From the NCBI GenBank assembly GCA_013297755.1, contig JAAFIH010000004.1, forward strand, positions 1 to 64,000: a DNA stretch of 64,000 nt, written 5' to 3'. Origin of the DNA: Cytophagales bacterium. Its GTDB lineage: Bacteria; Bacteroidota; Bacteroidia; Cytophagales; UBA9547. Every line of letters begins with the position of its first letter. Position 1 is the stretch's first letter. The notes under the pieces are model-generated. The model worked only from the letters and a program-made list of their open reading frames with translations, was not told the DNA's origin and did no database searches. A program made the position numbers and the translations under genes. Positions 27,686 to 39,000 of the stretch are shown here, piece after piece.

Positions 27686-30600
27686 ATGAGAATAAAATTA
27701 TATTTTGTAGCATTTTTTGTTTTTTGCGTTCAACTTTTGTTTGGGCAAACTGTTTTTTTTGAAGATAAATCCAAATATATTCAAGACGTAAGGGCTTATT
27801 TATCCACCACTAAAAATGCGAACTATATAGCTGTGGCTGGTGTTTTTGAAACTACTTTTTGGTCTAGCAATCTCAACGATGATATCAATAAACAAAAAAT
27901 CATAGAGATTTCAAACAAAATGATTGTCAAAGGTTGTAAGCCGTATCCTCACTTTATTTCTTTTTTGAATTGTCTCAATGCAGCTTCTCAAAACCAAGAG
28001 GTACAGCACGATATAATGCAACATTTTTTTGAAACACTTTCGCTCACTGTCGAATACCAAGAAGATGCCGTTTTGTTAGATTTTTTAAAATATTCTACCA
28101 TTTTTTTTACTTCAAAATCTGTTTATAAAAGTCCTATTAATAATTGTGTGATTAGTAATGGTACTTTTGATTTTTCTTACGAAGGCATGGCGGCTATTTT
28201 GCAATCTACCGACAACAATCAACCCATTGTTGCTGATGCACCACCAGTATCAATAGACACTACAACACAAGTAAATATTTATCAAAGCAATCAAATAATG
28301 CCCACTTTAGAGGGACCAGTACTCAAATTCAAGGATATAAATGTAAAACTTGGTAGTCGATTTGATACTGCTACTATTCAAAATACCCAAGGGGCTTATA
28401 TGTTTAAGACTAGACAGTTTATTGGCAAAAATGGAAAATTTGATTGGGGAGTGTTAGACAAAAATCTTACCAATGTATTTGTTACTTTTAAAGATTATTA
28501 TTTTAATACTATCGACAATTTCTTACATATTGAAGATGCTACTTTTTCTAATTCTGACAAATTGACCAATGCCATAGATGGTATTTTTGAATTTAAAAGT
28601 GAAAGACACACCAGAGCAAGTGCTGCCAAATATCCACGATTTATTTCCTATTCTAATAATGTAAGTTTGCCAAAAGTGGGCAAAAATTTGTCATATATAG
28701 GTGGATATGCACTATCTGGCACAAACTTTAGTAGTATGTGCGTAGACAACAAACCAGCTACACTTGATTATAACGATGGCAAGTATAGTTTTAAAATGTT
28801 GGCACAAACATTCAATTTTAAAGATTCAAGTATATCGGCAGATCCTGCAGAGATGTTTTTGTTTATCGAAAATGACACCATTTACCACTCTGGAGTTAGT
28901 TTTTATTTTGAGGCCGAGCAAAAAAAATTAAAAATTCAAAGAAGCAAAGGCAAATATAAAACAGCTTGGTTTTGGGACAGCTACCATAAATTAGAGTTTT
29001 CTATTGATAATATTACTTGGGATTTGAATGAAGACTCAATGCAGTTGGATATTAATGCTGCCAAAACACAAATTCCTGCTATTTTTAAATCTGCCAATTA
29101 TTTTACTGAAAAAGAATTTAGACAGATTCAGTCGCTAAATCAATTTCATCCACTTAGGATTTTATTTTATTACAAGAAAAAATTTCAAACAGATCTTTTA
29201 GTAGCAGACGAGATTATTTCTAAAATGAAACTTGATGCCATAGCTTTTAAAGGTGCAATGCAAGATTTGGATAAAAAAGGATTTGTGGCTTATTCGGCAG
29301 TTTCTGGCGATATTTATTTAAAAAATAAAGCATACAATTATGTGTTATCCATGGAAAATAAAATTGATTTTGATGCCATGTATTTGCCTTCTTTATCGCC
29401 TGAAGAGCCTAATGCAGTATTAGAAATGAAAAATAAAATTCTTACTATAAAAGGCGTTAATAAGTTTCAAATCAGTGATTCCTCAAATGTGCATGCGTAC
29501 CCAGAAGGTAAGATCGTAAAAATTGGATACAACCGAGAAATTGATTTTGATGGCAGACTGGTGGCAGGTTTTTATGACATGAAAGGCAAAGGTTTTAAAT
29601 TCAATTATCAAGATTTTTTTGTTTCCTTAGATCAGATTGATTCAATTAAGTTTTTGGTAAAAGAGAAAGACCCCAAAACTGGCAAAATGGTAGAAAAGCC
29701 TTTGGATAACCAGTTGGTATATTCATCTGGTACTATCTATATCAACGATCCTGAAAACAAATCTGGTAAGAAAAAAATGCCTCAATATCCAAAATTTGAC
29801 GCAAAAACTGGGGCCAATGTTTACTTTGATAAAAAAGAAATTTTAGGTGGAGCTTACAATAGACGAGTATTTTTTAAGATTCCACCATTCAAAACAGATA
29901 GTGTCAAAACATCTCAAAAACAGTCTGTAAAATTTGATGGACAATTTATTTCTGGTGGTATTTTTCCTGAGTTTGATGAAACACTTAGGATTATGAAAGA
30001 TAATTCTTTAGGTTTTCAGCACGAAACTCCCAAAGAGGGCTATGATTTGTATGGCGGCAAAGGTAAGTTTTTTGGAAAAATTACGCTTGACCATAATGGT
30101 ATTCGTGGCAACGGTAGGCTTGAGTACCTTTCTGCTATTTTTCAATCCAATGATTTTGTATTTTACCAAGATTCTGTACTTACGATGGGTGGCCAAGCCA
30201 AAGTAAAAGAAGCTACCATTGCTGATGTATATTATCCTAATGTTAATATATATGATTTTGAACTTAACTGGAATACCAAGGCCGATTCTATGCACATAAT
30301 CAATACCAAAGATGCCTTTGAACTATACGACAAACAAATTACTTTGGAAGGTTCTCTTAACATTACCCCCAAAGGATTGTATGGAGCTGGTATGTTAGAA
30401 ATTAAGAAAACAAATGTAATAGCATCGCAATTTTTGTTCAAAAAAGACAATGTTCAGGCACGTCACGCTGTATTCAACACCAAAGTACAAGGAAGTCCTA
30501 AGCCTGTAATGTCGGCCAATAATATGCGTGTAAATTTTAATTTAAAAGATTCTTATGCAGATATTAGTCCAGAATTGGCAGGATTAGCAGGTTTGGAGTT

Positions 30601-32878
30601 TCCATTAAACGAATATAAAACTTCGATCGAAAATGCTCGATGGGACATCAATAAGAAAATAGTTACAATGAGATCGGATTCTGTTGATTTATCTAAATCT
30701 TACTTTTATTCTACCAATTCAGAACAAGATTCACTTGCATTTTTGGCAGGTGAGGCTTTGTATGATATGAATAAAAAATTATTAAAAATTAGTAATATTC
30801 CTTTTATTAAAGTTGCAGATACAAAGATAATTCCAGATTCTAATAAAGTAACTATTTATGAAAGTGCTAAAATGAAATCTCTTACCAATGCAAAGTTGAT
30901 TATAGATACACTCAAAGGCTATCATGCTCTGGATGAAGGAAAAATCGAAATTTTCTCAAGAAAAAAATTCAATGGTATGGCACATTATCCTTATGTAAAT
31001 GCAGGTGGCAATACGATGAATTTGATTTTTAATAATTTTTATCTTGAAAAAAAGGTAGTAAAAAAAGACACTTTAAAATATACAGTATCTAAAGGAAAAA
31101 TAGGGGAGGCTCAAAAATTTTATATTACTCCCAAAATTTTATTTAAAGGCAATGTTAAATTGGTTGCTACAAGCAAATTGTTGGCATTTGACGGCAAAGT
31201 TAAACTCGAAATAAAATCAAAAGGATTGAAAACGGATTGGTTTCCGTTTTCTATGGATGGCACCACAGATGAGGTTGTGATAGCACTTGAAAAGCCAGTA
31301 GTAAACAAGCAAACTCAAAATTCAAAAAAAACTACTACTGATGCAACCATTGTAGATACAGCAGCCACTGCTGATGTTCAAAATATAGAGAACGAAAACG
31401 AAGAGCAATTAGATGACACTGATTTGAGTAAATTGTTTACTGGCTTATATTATGATGAATCAAATCATGATATATATAATGCCCTGATTTCTACCAAAAG
31501 AAACGAAAACGATACTGAAATTATAGGCATAAAAGGTCAATTGGTGTATGATAAACCCACAAACTCGTTTAAACTTGGCACTGAAAAACGGGTAAAAAAC
31601 GAAACATTGTTTGGCAATATGATGACTTACAATGATTCGAGTTCTACTTCTCATAGTTTAGGAAAATTAAACATGATGAACTCTGACAAAGACTTTAAAA
31701 TAACATCGGCAGGAGATATCAAAGGTAATTTGGCTAAAAATATTTTTGTGGGCAATTTATTTTATTCAATCAAAATGAATATGCCGCCCAAAGCACTTGC
31801 TATCATGGCCAAGCACATCAAAGAGGCAGTAGATCACCCAGATCATCCTTTCAAAGATTCAACTTCGCAGGCTGATATTGATATGCAAAGTTTGCAAGTT
31901 TCTAATATCGAAAACGAAAAACTAGGCACAGAATACAGTCGTGCACTCAACGATTTGTTGGATTACAAACCACTTTTTAAGTATGCTCCAAGCCTGATTG
32001 AGGGCATTTGTATTTCGCATGCACACATGGAATGGTCGCATACACATAAAGCGTGGCACAATAAATTGCATTTTAAAATGTCGAATATTCTTACTACTGA
32101 TATCAACAAAAGGATGAAAGGATATATTGAAATTAAAAAAACCGAAAATGGTGATATTTTTACCCTTTTTGTGCATCCACGTAGTGATATTTGGTTTTAT
32201 ATCAACTATCAACCAGGGCGATTGGCCATGCTATCTTCGGAAGCAGATTTTATAAAAGCTTCAATAGAAAAAAGCAAAGGCGAATCTAATTCTCCTTTGA
32301 TTTATACTTATGTGCAAGCTGATTTTACCGAAAAAACTGATTTTTTGAAATCATTTTACAAAAATTATCTCAACAGGGTGTACAACGAAGAGGAAGAAGA
32401 AAAAGATATAGAAGATAAAAATGAGGAAACCGAAGAACCAGAAGAAGAGGAAATAAAACTTGATGACAAACCTAAAAAAAGTAAGAAAAAGTTGAAAGAT
32501 AATACAGAAACAGATACTTCTGACAATGAAGTTAATGAAGAGGAACCAACTAAAAAAATACCTTCAAAAAAAGAAACTAAAAATTTGAAAAATGAAGTAA
32601 AAGAAGTAAAAACCAAAATTGATAGTACTCAAAATGTCATAAAAAGTACTATTTTACAGGATTCTACCCAAAATATTGATAAAAATATAAAAGTTGAAGA
32701 TGTTTCTAAAAAAGAAAATAAACCTAAAAAAGAAAAGAAAAATAAAAAAGAAAAGTTACTAGAAGAGCCAACTTTGCCTGCCGAAGAAAATACAAAAACT
32801 GAAGAAGAACCAGAACTAGAAGAAAACACCAACACAGAGGATGAAAACGGTGGTAAGAAAAAGAAAAAGAAAAAGTAG
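27686..32878 (+). CDS. Large exported protein of unknown function with acidic/lysine-rich tail
   Basis: The protein has about 1730 residues. I set the start at ATG 27686, which gives a clear signal peptide ending in LLFGQ; the frame is open back to TTG 27608, but those 26 residues would spoil the signal. The body (about 30-1560) appears beta-strand-rich with no membrane segment and contains recurring short patches such as LEGSLNITPKGLYG and GKGKFFGKITLDHNGIRG, which look like a long repetitive beta structure. Motifs such as HYPYVNAGGNTMNL resemble conserved large Bacteroidota hypotheticals. The last roughly 165 residues are Glu/Lys-rich and end in polylysine, and are probably disordered. No T9SS sorting tail is visible, so a periplasmic or outer-membrane-linked place is inferred. 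I do not recognise a function. Confidence 0.8.
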   Translation: MRIKLYFVAFFVFCVQLLFGQTVFFEDKSKYIQDVRAYLSTTKNANYIAVAGVFETTFWSSNLNDDINKQKIIEISNKMIVKGCKPYPHFISFLNCLNAASQNQEVQHDIMQHFFETLSLTVEYQEDAVLLDFLKYSTIFFTSKSVYKSPINNCVISNGTFDFSYEGMAAILQSTDNNQPIVADAPPVSIDTTTQVNIYQSNQIMPTLEGPVLKFKDINVKLGSRFDTATIQNTQGAYMFKTRQFIGKNGKFDWGVLDKNLTNVFVTFKDYYFNTIDNFLHIEDATFSNSDKLTNAIDGIFEFKSERHTRASAAKYPRFISYSNNVSLPKVGKNLSYIGGYALSGTNFSSMCVDNKPATLDYNDGKYSFKMLAQTFNFKDSSISADPAEMFLFIENDTIYHSGVSFYFEAEQKKLKIQRSKGKYKTAWFWDSYHKLEFSIDNITWDLNEDSMQLDINAAKTQIPAIFKSANYFTEKEFRQIQSLNQFHPLRILFYYKKKFQTDLLVADEIISKMKLDAIAFKGAMQDLDKKGFVAYSAVSGDIYLKNKAYNYVLSMENKIDFDAMYLPSLSPEEPNAVLEMKNKILTIKGVNKFQISDSSNVHAYPEGKIVKIGYNREIDFDGRLVAGFYDMKGKGFKFNYQDFFVSLDQIDSIKFLVKEKDPKTGKMVEKPLDNQLVYSSGTIYINDPENKSGKKKMPQYPKFDAKTGANVYFDKKEILGGAYNRRVFFKIPPFKTDSVKTSQKQSVKFDGQFISGGIFPEFDETLRIMKDNSLGFQHETPKEGYDLYGGKGKFFGKITLDHNGIRGNGRLEYLSAIFQSNDFVFYQDSVLTMGGQAKVKEATIADVYYPNVNIYDFELNWNTKADSMHIINTKDAFELYDKQITLEGSLNITPKGLYGAGMLEIKKTNVIASQFLFKKDNVQARHAVFNTKVQGSPKPVMSANNMRVNFNLKDSYADISPELAGLAGLEFPLNEYKTSIENARWDINKKIVTMRSDSVDLSKSYFYSTNSEQDSLAFLAGEALYDMNKKLLKISNIPFIKVADTKIIPDSNKVTIYESAKMKSLTNAKLIIDTLKGYHALDEGKIEIFSRKKFNGMAHYPYVNAGGNTMNLIFNNFYLEKKVVKKDTLKYTVSKGKIGEAQKFYITPKILFKGNVKLVATSKLLAFDGKVKLEIKSKGLKTDWFPFSMDGTTDEVVIALEKPVVNKQTQNSKKTTTDATIVDTAATADVQNIENENEEQLDDTDLSKLFTGLYYDESNHDIYNALISTKRNENDTEIIGIKGQLVYDKPTNSFKLGTEKRVKNETLFGNMMTYNDSSSTSHSLGKLNMMNSDKDFKITSAGDIKGNLAKNIFVGNLFYSIKMNMPPKALAIMAKHIKEAVDHPDHPFKDSTSQADIDMQSLQVSNIENEKLGTEYSRALNDLLDYKPLFKYAPSLIEGICISHAHMEWSHTHKAWHNKLHFKMSNILTTDINKRMKGYIEIKKTENGDIFTLFVHPRSDIWFYINYQPGRLAMLSSEADFIKASIEKSKGESNSPLIYTYVQADFTEKTDFLKSFYKNYLNRVYNEEEEEKDIEDKNEETEEPEEEEIKLDDKPKKSKKKLKDNTETDTSDNEVNEEEPTKKIPSKKETKNLKNEVKEVKTKIDSTQNVIKSTILQDSTQNIDKNIKVEDVSKKENKPKKEKKNKKEKLLEEPTLPAEENTKTEEEPELEENTNTEDENGGKKKKKKK

Positions 32879-32896
32879 CTTCCTTATTAATTTAAT

Positions 32897-32920
32897 TTAC
32901 ATAATTTACATGTAATTTTT
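32897..32920 (+). terminator. Possible terminator
   Basis: TTACAT and ATGTAA pair around a seven-base loop and are followed by five T residues, about 20 bases after the stop at 32878. The stem is short. Confidence 0.4.
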
Positions 32921-33078
32921 ATTTGTATTTTTTATTTTTTTTCAATTTAGTCTTTTGTGTCTTTTTTCTTACTAAACTTTTTTTTATTCATTTATAGTAT
33001 TTATTTTTGAAGTTAATCATGCTATTTAATGTCATTGATAAGATATTTTTTAAAATAATATAATTTAATATACATAAA

Positions 33079-36000
33079 ATGAAAAAAGTTTACACTTTGC
33101 TTGCTATCACAATTTCTTTTTTGGTTTCAATAGCCCAAATCCCAACTTCTAATCTATCGCTTTGGCTGAGGGCTGATGCTGGTTTGACAACTTCAAGTGG
33201 GAGTAATATTAATTCTAACTGGCAAGATCAATCTCCAAATGCTATTTCTGTAACTAGACAAGGAACCCCATTATTAATTCAAAATGCTTTGAATGGAAAG
33301 CCAGTTGTTAGATTTCCGAATACTGGAAATTACTTTAGCACTACAAATACAGCAGTTACTAATCTAGCAAATATCACATACTATGCAGTTGGCAAATTTT
33401 CTAATACAAATTCAGATATGTTTTATAAAGATGCTCAATATGGATTATATATTAACTCTTCAAGTACAGCTAGGTTTTATACAAGGGCTTTTGGCTCTAA
33501 TGAATTGATTTATTCAAATCCTAATTTGGTTAATAATTATTTTATATACAGTGGGAGATATAATGGAAGTACTATTACAGGCACATTAAACACAACTGTT
33601 AGTTCTGGTCTAAGTTTTAGTTCTGCTATGCTTAGTGGTGGTACTCTTTTAATTGGTGTTGGCAATAATTGGTTTACAAATGGAGATATTGCAGAACTCA
33701 TCATCTATAACGATGCCTTAAACTCTACCCAACAGCAGCAAGTCTATGATTATCTTTCTTCTAAATACAACATAGGAATCCATCCGAATGCTCCACAAAT
33801 AAGCAATTTTGGGAATTTTGACGCTGCTTTTGATGCATCTTTTTTAGGTACAAAAGTGGCAGCATCAGGCTTTGGCTCACTTGGCGACCAAGTTACTATT
33901 TCTGGTACAAATTTTGCAGCAGTTACCCAACTTTTTGTAAATAATATTTCTATTGCAGGTTTTACAATCAATTCTAATAACAGAATTACTTTTACTTTGC
34001 CAGATGGTTTAAATTACACTGGACAAGATTTTACAGGAAAAATAAAATTAGTCAATAGTTTTGGTCCAGGCATATCTTCACAAGATTTGCAGGTAATTTT
34101 TTCTAACTCTTCGCCTAGTACAGTTATAAATGTGGCTCGTGGCGGTCAGTTTGCCATCGAAGGCACAGATTTGAGTCAAATTACAGCTATTTCAGTAGGT
34201 GGAATTAATTTACCATACATATATAATAGTGTTACCAAAAAAATTATGGTTTCTTTAAATACGCTTGTTGGTATTGGAAATCAAACGGTTAGATTACGAC
34301 AAGGTACAGTTTTAGGAAATAAGGAATACGATTTGCTAGATGCTATAAATGTAGTTTCATCTATCTCTGCACCAACGATCACTTCCATCACTCCACAAGC
34401 AGGAGGTATCAATAGCACTTTTGTGATTAGTGGAACAAATTTTGGGGCAAGTGCTGGAGATAATGTTGTATATATGGGTGCAGTTCAAGCAAATGTAGTT
34501 TCAAACACTTCCACCACTGCTACTGTGCAAGTTCCCACAGGCACAAGTTATGATAATTTGAGTTTACGAAATTTGAATAGTGGCTTGCAGGTCGAGTTTT
34601 CAAAACCTTTCGTAACTACATTTTTAGGTAATAGCAGTTTTGAATTAAATACTTTTTCAAGTCCAACTAGCTTTAATACTGGTTATTATAATGGTTTTTT
34701 TAGTGCTACAGGTGATTTGAATAGTGATGGCAAACCAGAAATTATAACCTCGCATTATAACAATAACATCATTACAATTTTACAAAATGTAGCTTCAAAC
34801 AATACGATTACTTCAACTTCTTTTCAAAATTATTTTATACTTCCATCGACCTCTTCACAAGCTAATCAACTATGTATCAAAGATTTTGATAATGATGGTA
34901 GATTAGATGTTGGTGTTTATTGTATTTCTGGGCAGGTTGATATTTATAAAAACATAAGTAATGGTGGTACACTTTCAGCTTCAAGTTTTGCAACAAAAGT
35001 AACTTTTACAATGCCATTAGGAGGTTATGCTTTTGATGCAGGCGATATTGATGCTGATGGCAAATTAGATTTAGTTGTAGCTGCATTTAGTGCAACCAAC
35101 ACTTTATATATATGTAAAAACCAAACCACCAATAACACTATTGTTGGAAATTCTTTTGCAAACCCGGTTTCGATAAGCTATGGTTCAAACGCTTATTCAT
35201 TTAGAATGAAAATTGTAGATATTGATAATGATAATTTTGCAGATGTGAGTATTGTTAATAAAAATAGTAGCGGATTATCAACTATTTCCATTTTACGAAA
35301 CCTTGCAACAGGTACTATTTTTGGATCTTCATTTGCCACTCCTGTAACATTGAATTTAACAAACACTGCCAACTCAGCTGCACCAGATCCTGCATTAGGC
35401 TTTGCTTGGGCTGATTTTGATAACGATGGAAAATTAGATCTAGTGGCTTCTAACCCAACACAAAACCAAGTTTCTGTTTTTAAAAACAAATCTACAGTAG
35501 GCACAATAAATAACGCATCGTTCAACGAAAGATTTGATTTTCCAACATCATCCAACCCTTATGGTGTTGCAGTTGGTGATATAAATGGAGATGGAAAAGT
35601 TGATATTGCAGTTTCTAGTTATGGTGAAGCAAAGGTTTCTTTGTTAAGAAATCAATCTACAAATGGAACAATTACAAGTGCTAGTTTTGCAAATAAACAA
35701 GATTATGCAACAACAAATGTTTATAATCTTAACCCTATCATAGCCGATTTTGATGGGGATGCTAAACCAGAAATTTCAACTTCTAATTTTTATTTTTCAA
35801 ACTTAATTTTCCGCAACCTCATCACCGACCCAGCTTCTATCACAGGTTTTTCGCCAAGTTCTGGTTTGCCATTGAGTAGAGTTACGCTCACAGGTAGCAA
35901 TTTTGGCGATGTGGCTCAGGTGCGTATGGGTACAATTACAGGTGGAGCTGTATTGGAGCGAAATGCCAATTCCATAGTTGTTCGTATTCCAGCAGGAGCA

Positions 36001-39000
36001 ACCACAAATTTGATTTCGTTGGTTAATAATTCAGGAACACAAGCCACAACATCTAGTAATTTTATAGTAACAGGAGTTACTCCATTGGCTGTAATCACAT
36101 CTGTAAGTCCTATGGCAGCACCTCTTGGAGGGACAGTTTTGGTTGGTGGGAGTGGTTTTGATGCCACGCCAAGTCTGAATTCGATTTGGTTTGGAGCAAC
36201 CAAAATGCCAGTAACCAATGCTACAACCAATCAATTGACAGTTTCTGTAACAGGTGGAGCATCAAGTTCAAAAATATCTTATCAAAATTCATTTGGATTG
36301 AATGAGCAATGGAAATTGCCTTTTGGTTATTCGTTTGGTGGTGGAAATCTGACAAGTGGTTCGTTTACAAATAATGCTTTATTAAATACTGGCTCAACAC
36401 CTTATAATGTGATTTCTCACGATTTGGATGGTGATGGAAAACCAGATCTTATTGCAACAAATTGGAATAATAGCACAAATCAACTATCTATTTATAGAAA
36501 TAATAGCATTAATAACACAATAAATGGAAGTTCGTTTGCTACTGGTTTTGGGTTAAGTGGCTACACTGCTAGTAATTCTTTTCAAACTTCAGTTGGCGAT
36601 TTGGATGGCGATGGCAAACCTGAAATCTTGTTACCATTTTACAATACTGGATTTTTTACCATTTTCAAAAATAATAGTTCCACTACTACTTTAACGGCTA
36701 ATTCATTCACTAAAAACGACATTCAAGTATTGCCAACTGGCTATGGCTCGTATGGCTCTGCCATTGCTGATATTGATAATGATGGGTTTAATGATTTGAT
36801 TTTTAGCTCATATTTAAGTGCTGGTATTTTTATTTATAGAAATTTAGGCAATGGTAGATTAGATGCTTCAGGTTTTCAGTTTACAAATTTTTGGGCTACA
36901 GGTGGAAATCCATCAAAAATTGAAATTTCTGATTTTGATGGAGATGGAAGAAAAGACATAGTTGTTGGAAATACCGCTACTACATATTTATCTGTATTCA
37001 GAAACAATACCTCTATAACAGGAAGTATAAATTTAGCCACAAGAGTAGATTTACAAACATCAAACAATCCCTATGGTGTAACTTTTGCTGATTTAAATTC
37101 AGATGGTAAACCTGAAATAATTTCAACAAATTATAACACAAGTCAAGTTTCTGTATTTCAAAATAATTGTCCACTTACTACCATTACAGCAGCTTCATTT
37201 TTAAGAATGGATTTGTCAAGTACTGCAAATGGAAATCCTTATGGCATACATGTAGGAGATTTGGATGGCGATGGCAAACCAGAAATTGTAGTTACCAATC
37301 AAAGTGTAGCTCAGTATGCTATTTTCAAAAACAATTATTTATCAGGCAATATAACTTCTTCACATTTTTCGAGATTTGATATCAATAATGTTCAATTTCA
37401 ATCAGGCGTAGAAATTGCAGATTTGGATTTAGATGGCAAGCAAGAAATAGTGATGGCAAATACAAATGCCAATACATTACACATTTACAAAAACCAAATT
37501 GGCAATGGCTCAATTCCAACTATTACAGGGTTCACTCCAACCAGTGGTGAAGCATTAACTACGTTTGTAACCGTTTCTGGAAATGGATTTACGAGTGTAA
37601 GTGGCGTTACATTGGGTAATATTCCGGCTGCTTCTTTTTCAGTAATCAATCCCAATACATTAGTTTTAAGAGTTCCAAATACTACCCTTGTTGGAAAAAT
37701 AGGCGTTGCCAATCAGTTTGGATCAGTTGGACTTTCGAGTGCTGATTTTACAGTTACTGGTGCTGCACCAGTACCAAGAATTACAAACATCACTCCTTAT
37801 TCTGCCACATTTGGTACAAATGTGGTGATTACAGGTTCTGGTTTTAACAATACACCTGCTAGTAATTTGGTTCAATTTGGAGCTATGCAAGCATCAGTTA
37901 CTGGTGCAAACACTACTTCTTTAAATGTAAATGTACCCACTGGAGCTACTTTTGAAGATGTGCGTGTAACAAACTTATTATCTGGTTTACAAGGCGAAAG
38001 CTTCAAACCTTTTGTAACTACTTTTCCAAATTCAGGAACAATTACAGGAGCTACTTTTGCACCAAGTGTAGATATTCCAGCTGATTTTAGAGTTTATCAT
38101 ACACTTTTGGCGGATTTGGACAATGATGGTAAAAATGATTTGATTTCTGCAAATTATTGGAGTAATCAAATTTCTGTATTTAGAAATACAGGTACTGGTT
38201 CTAATTTAGCAGCTCAATTTGCAAACCGTCAATCTTTTGCTACTGGCTCTACTGCCTATAAACTTTCAACAGGAGATTTTGACTCTGATGGACGTTTAGA
38301 TGTGATTGTTGTAAATTATGGTGCTGGTTCAGTTTCAGTTTTAAGAAATATATCTTCATTAGGTGGAATTTCTTTTGCTGATAAAGTTGATTTTTTTGTT
38401 GGCACAAACCCAACTTCTGTAGAAATAGCAGATTTAGATAAAGATGGTGCCTTAGATTTTGTAGTTTCTCATCAAAATTCTTTATTTTTTACAGTCTATA
38501 AAAACAATAACATCACAGGAACAATTACATCAAACAGCTTTGGCTCTAGGCTTGATATTCCAAACGACAACAACAGTTATGGACTTGCTGTTGGAGATTT
38601 AGACAAAGATGGGTTGCCAGATATTGCTATTGGGTCTCAAATTAATTCAAACATTAGAATATTTAAAAATATAAGTAGTGGTGGAAATATAAACTTTAAT
38701 TCAAGTGTAAACAGATTGTCGCCTTCCATAACTTATGATATAAAAATAGCAGATATAGATGGAGATAATAACTTAGATATAGTTTCGGCAAGTAATAATA
38801 GTTTTGCAGTTTCAGTGTTTAGGAATAATGGAATTTTAAATACTATTACTGCTTCTTCATTTGCAACTGGAGTAAATTATGATGTAAATTCTGGCGTATT
38901 ATATCTTGCACTTTCTGATATTGATGGCGATGGAAAGGTTGACATTACAGCCACAACAAATGGCATTCAAGATGTATCAGTTTTTAGAAATACAGCAACA

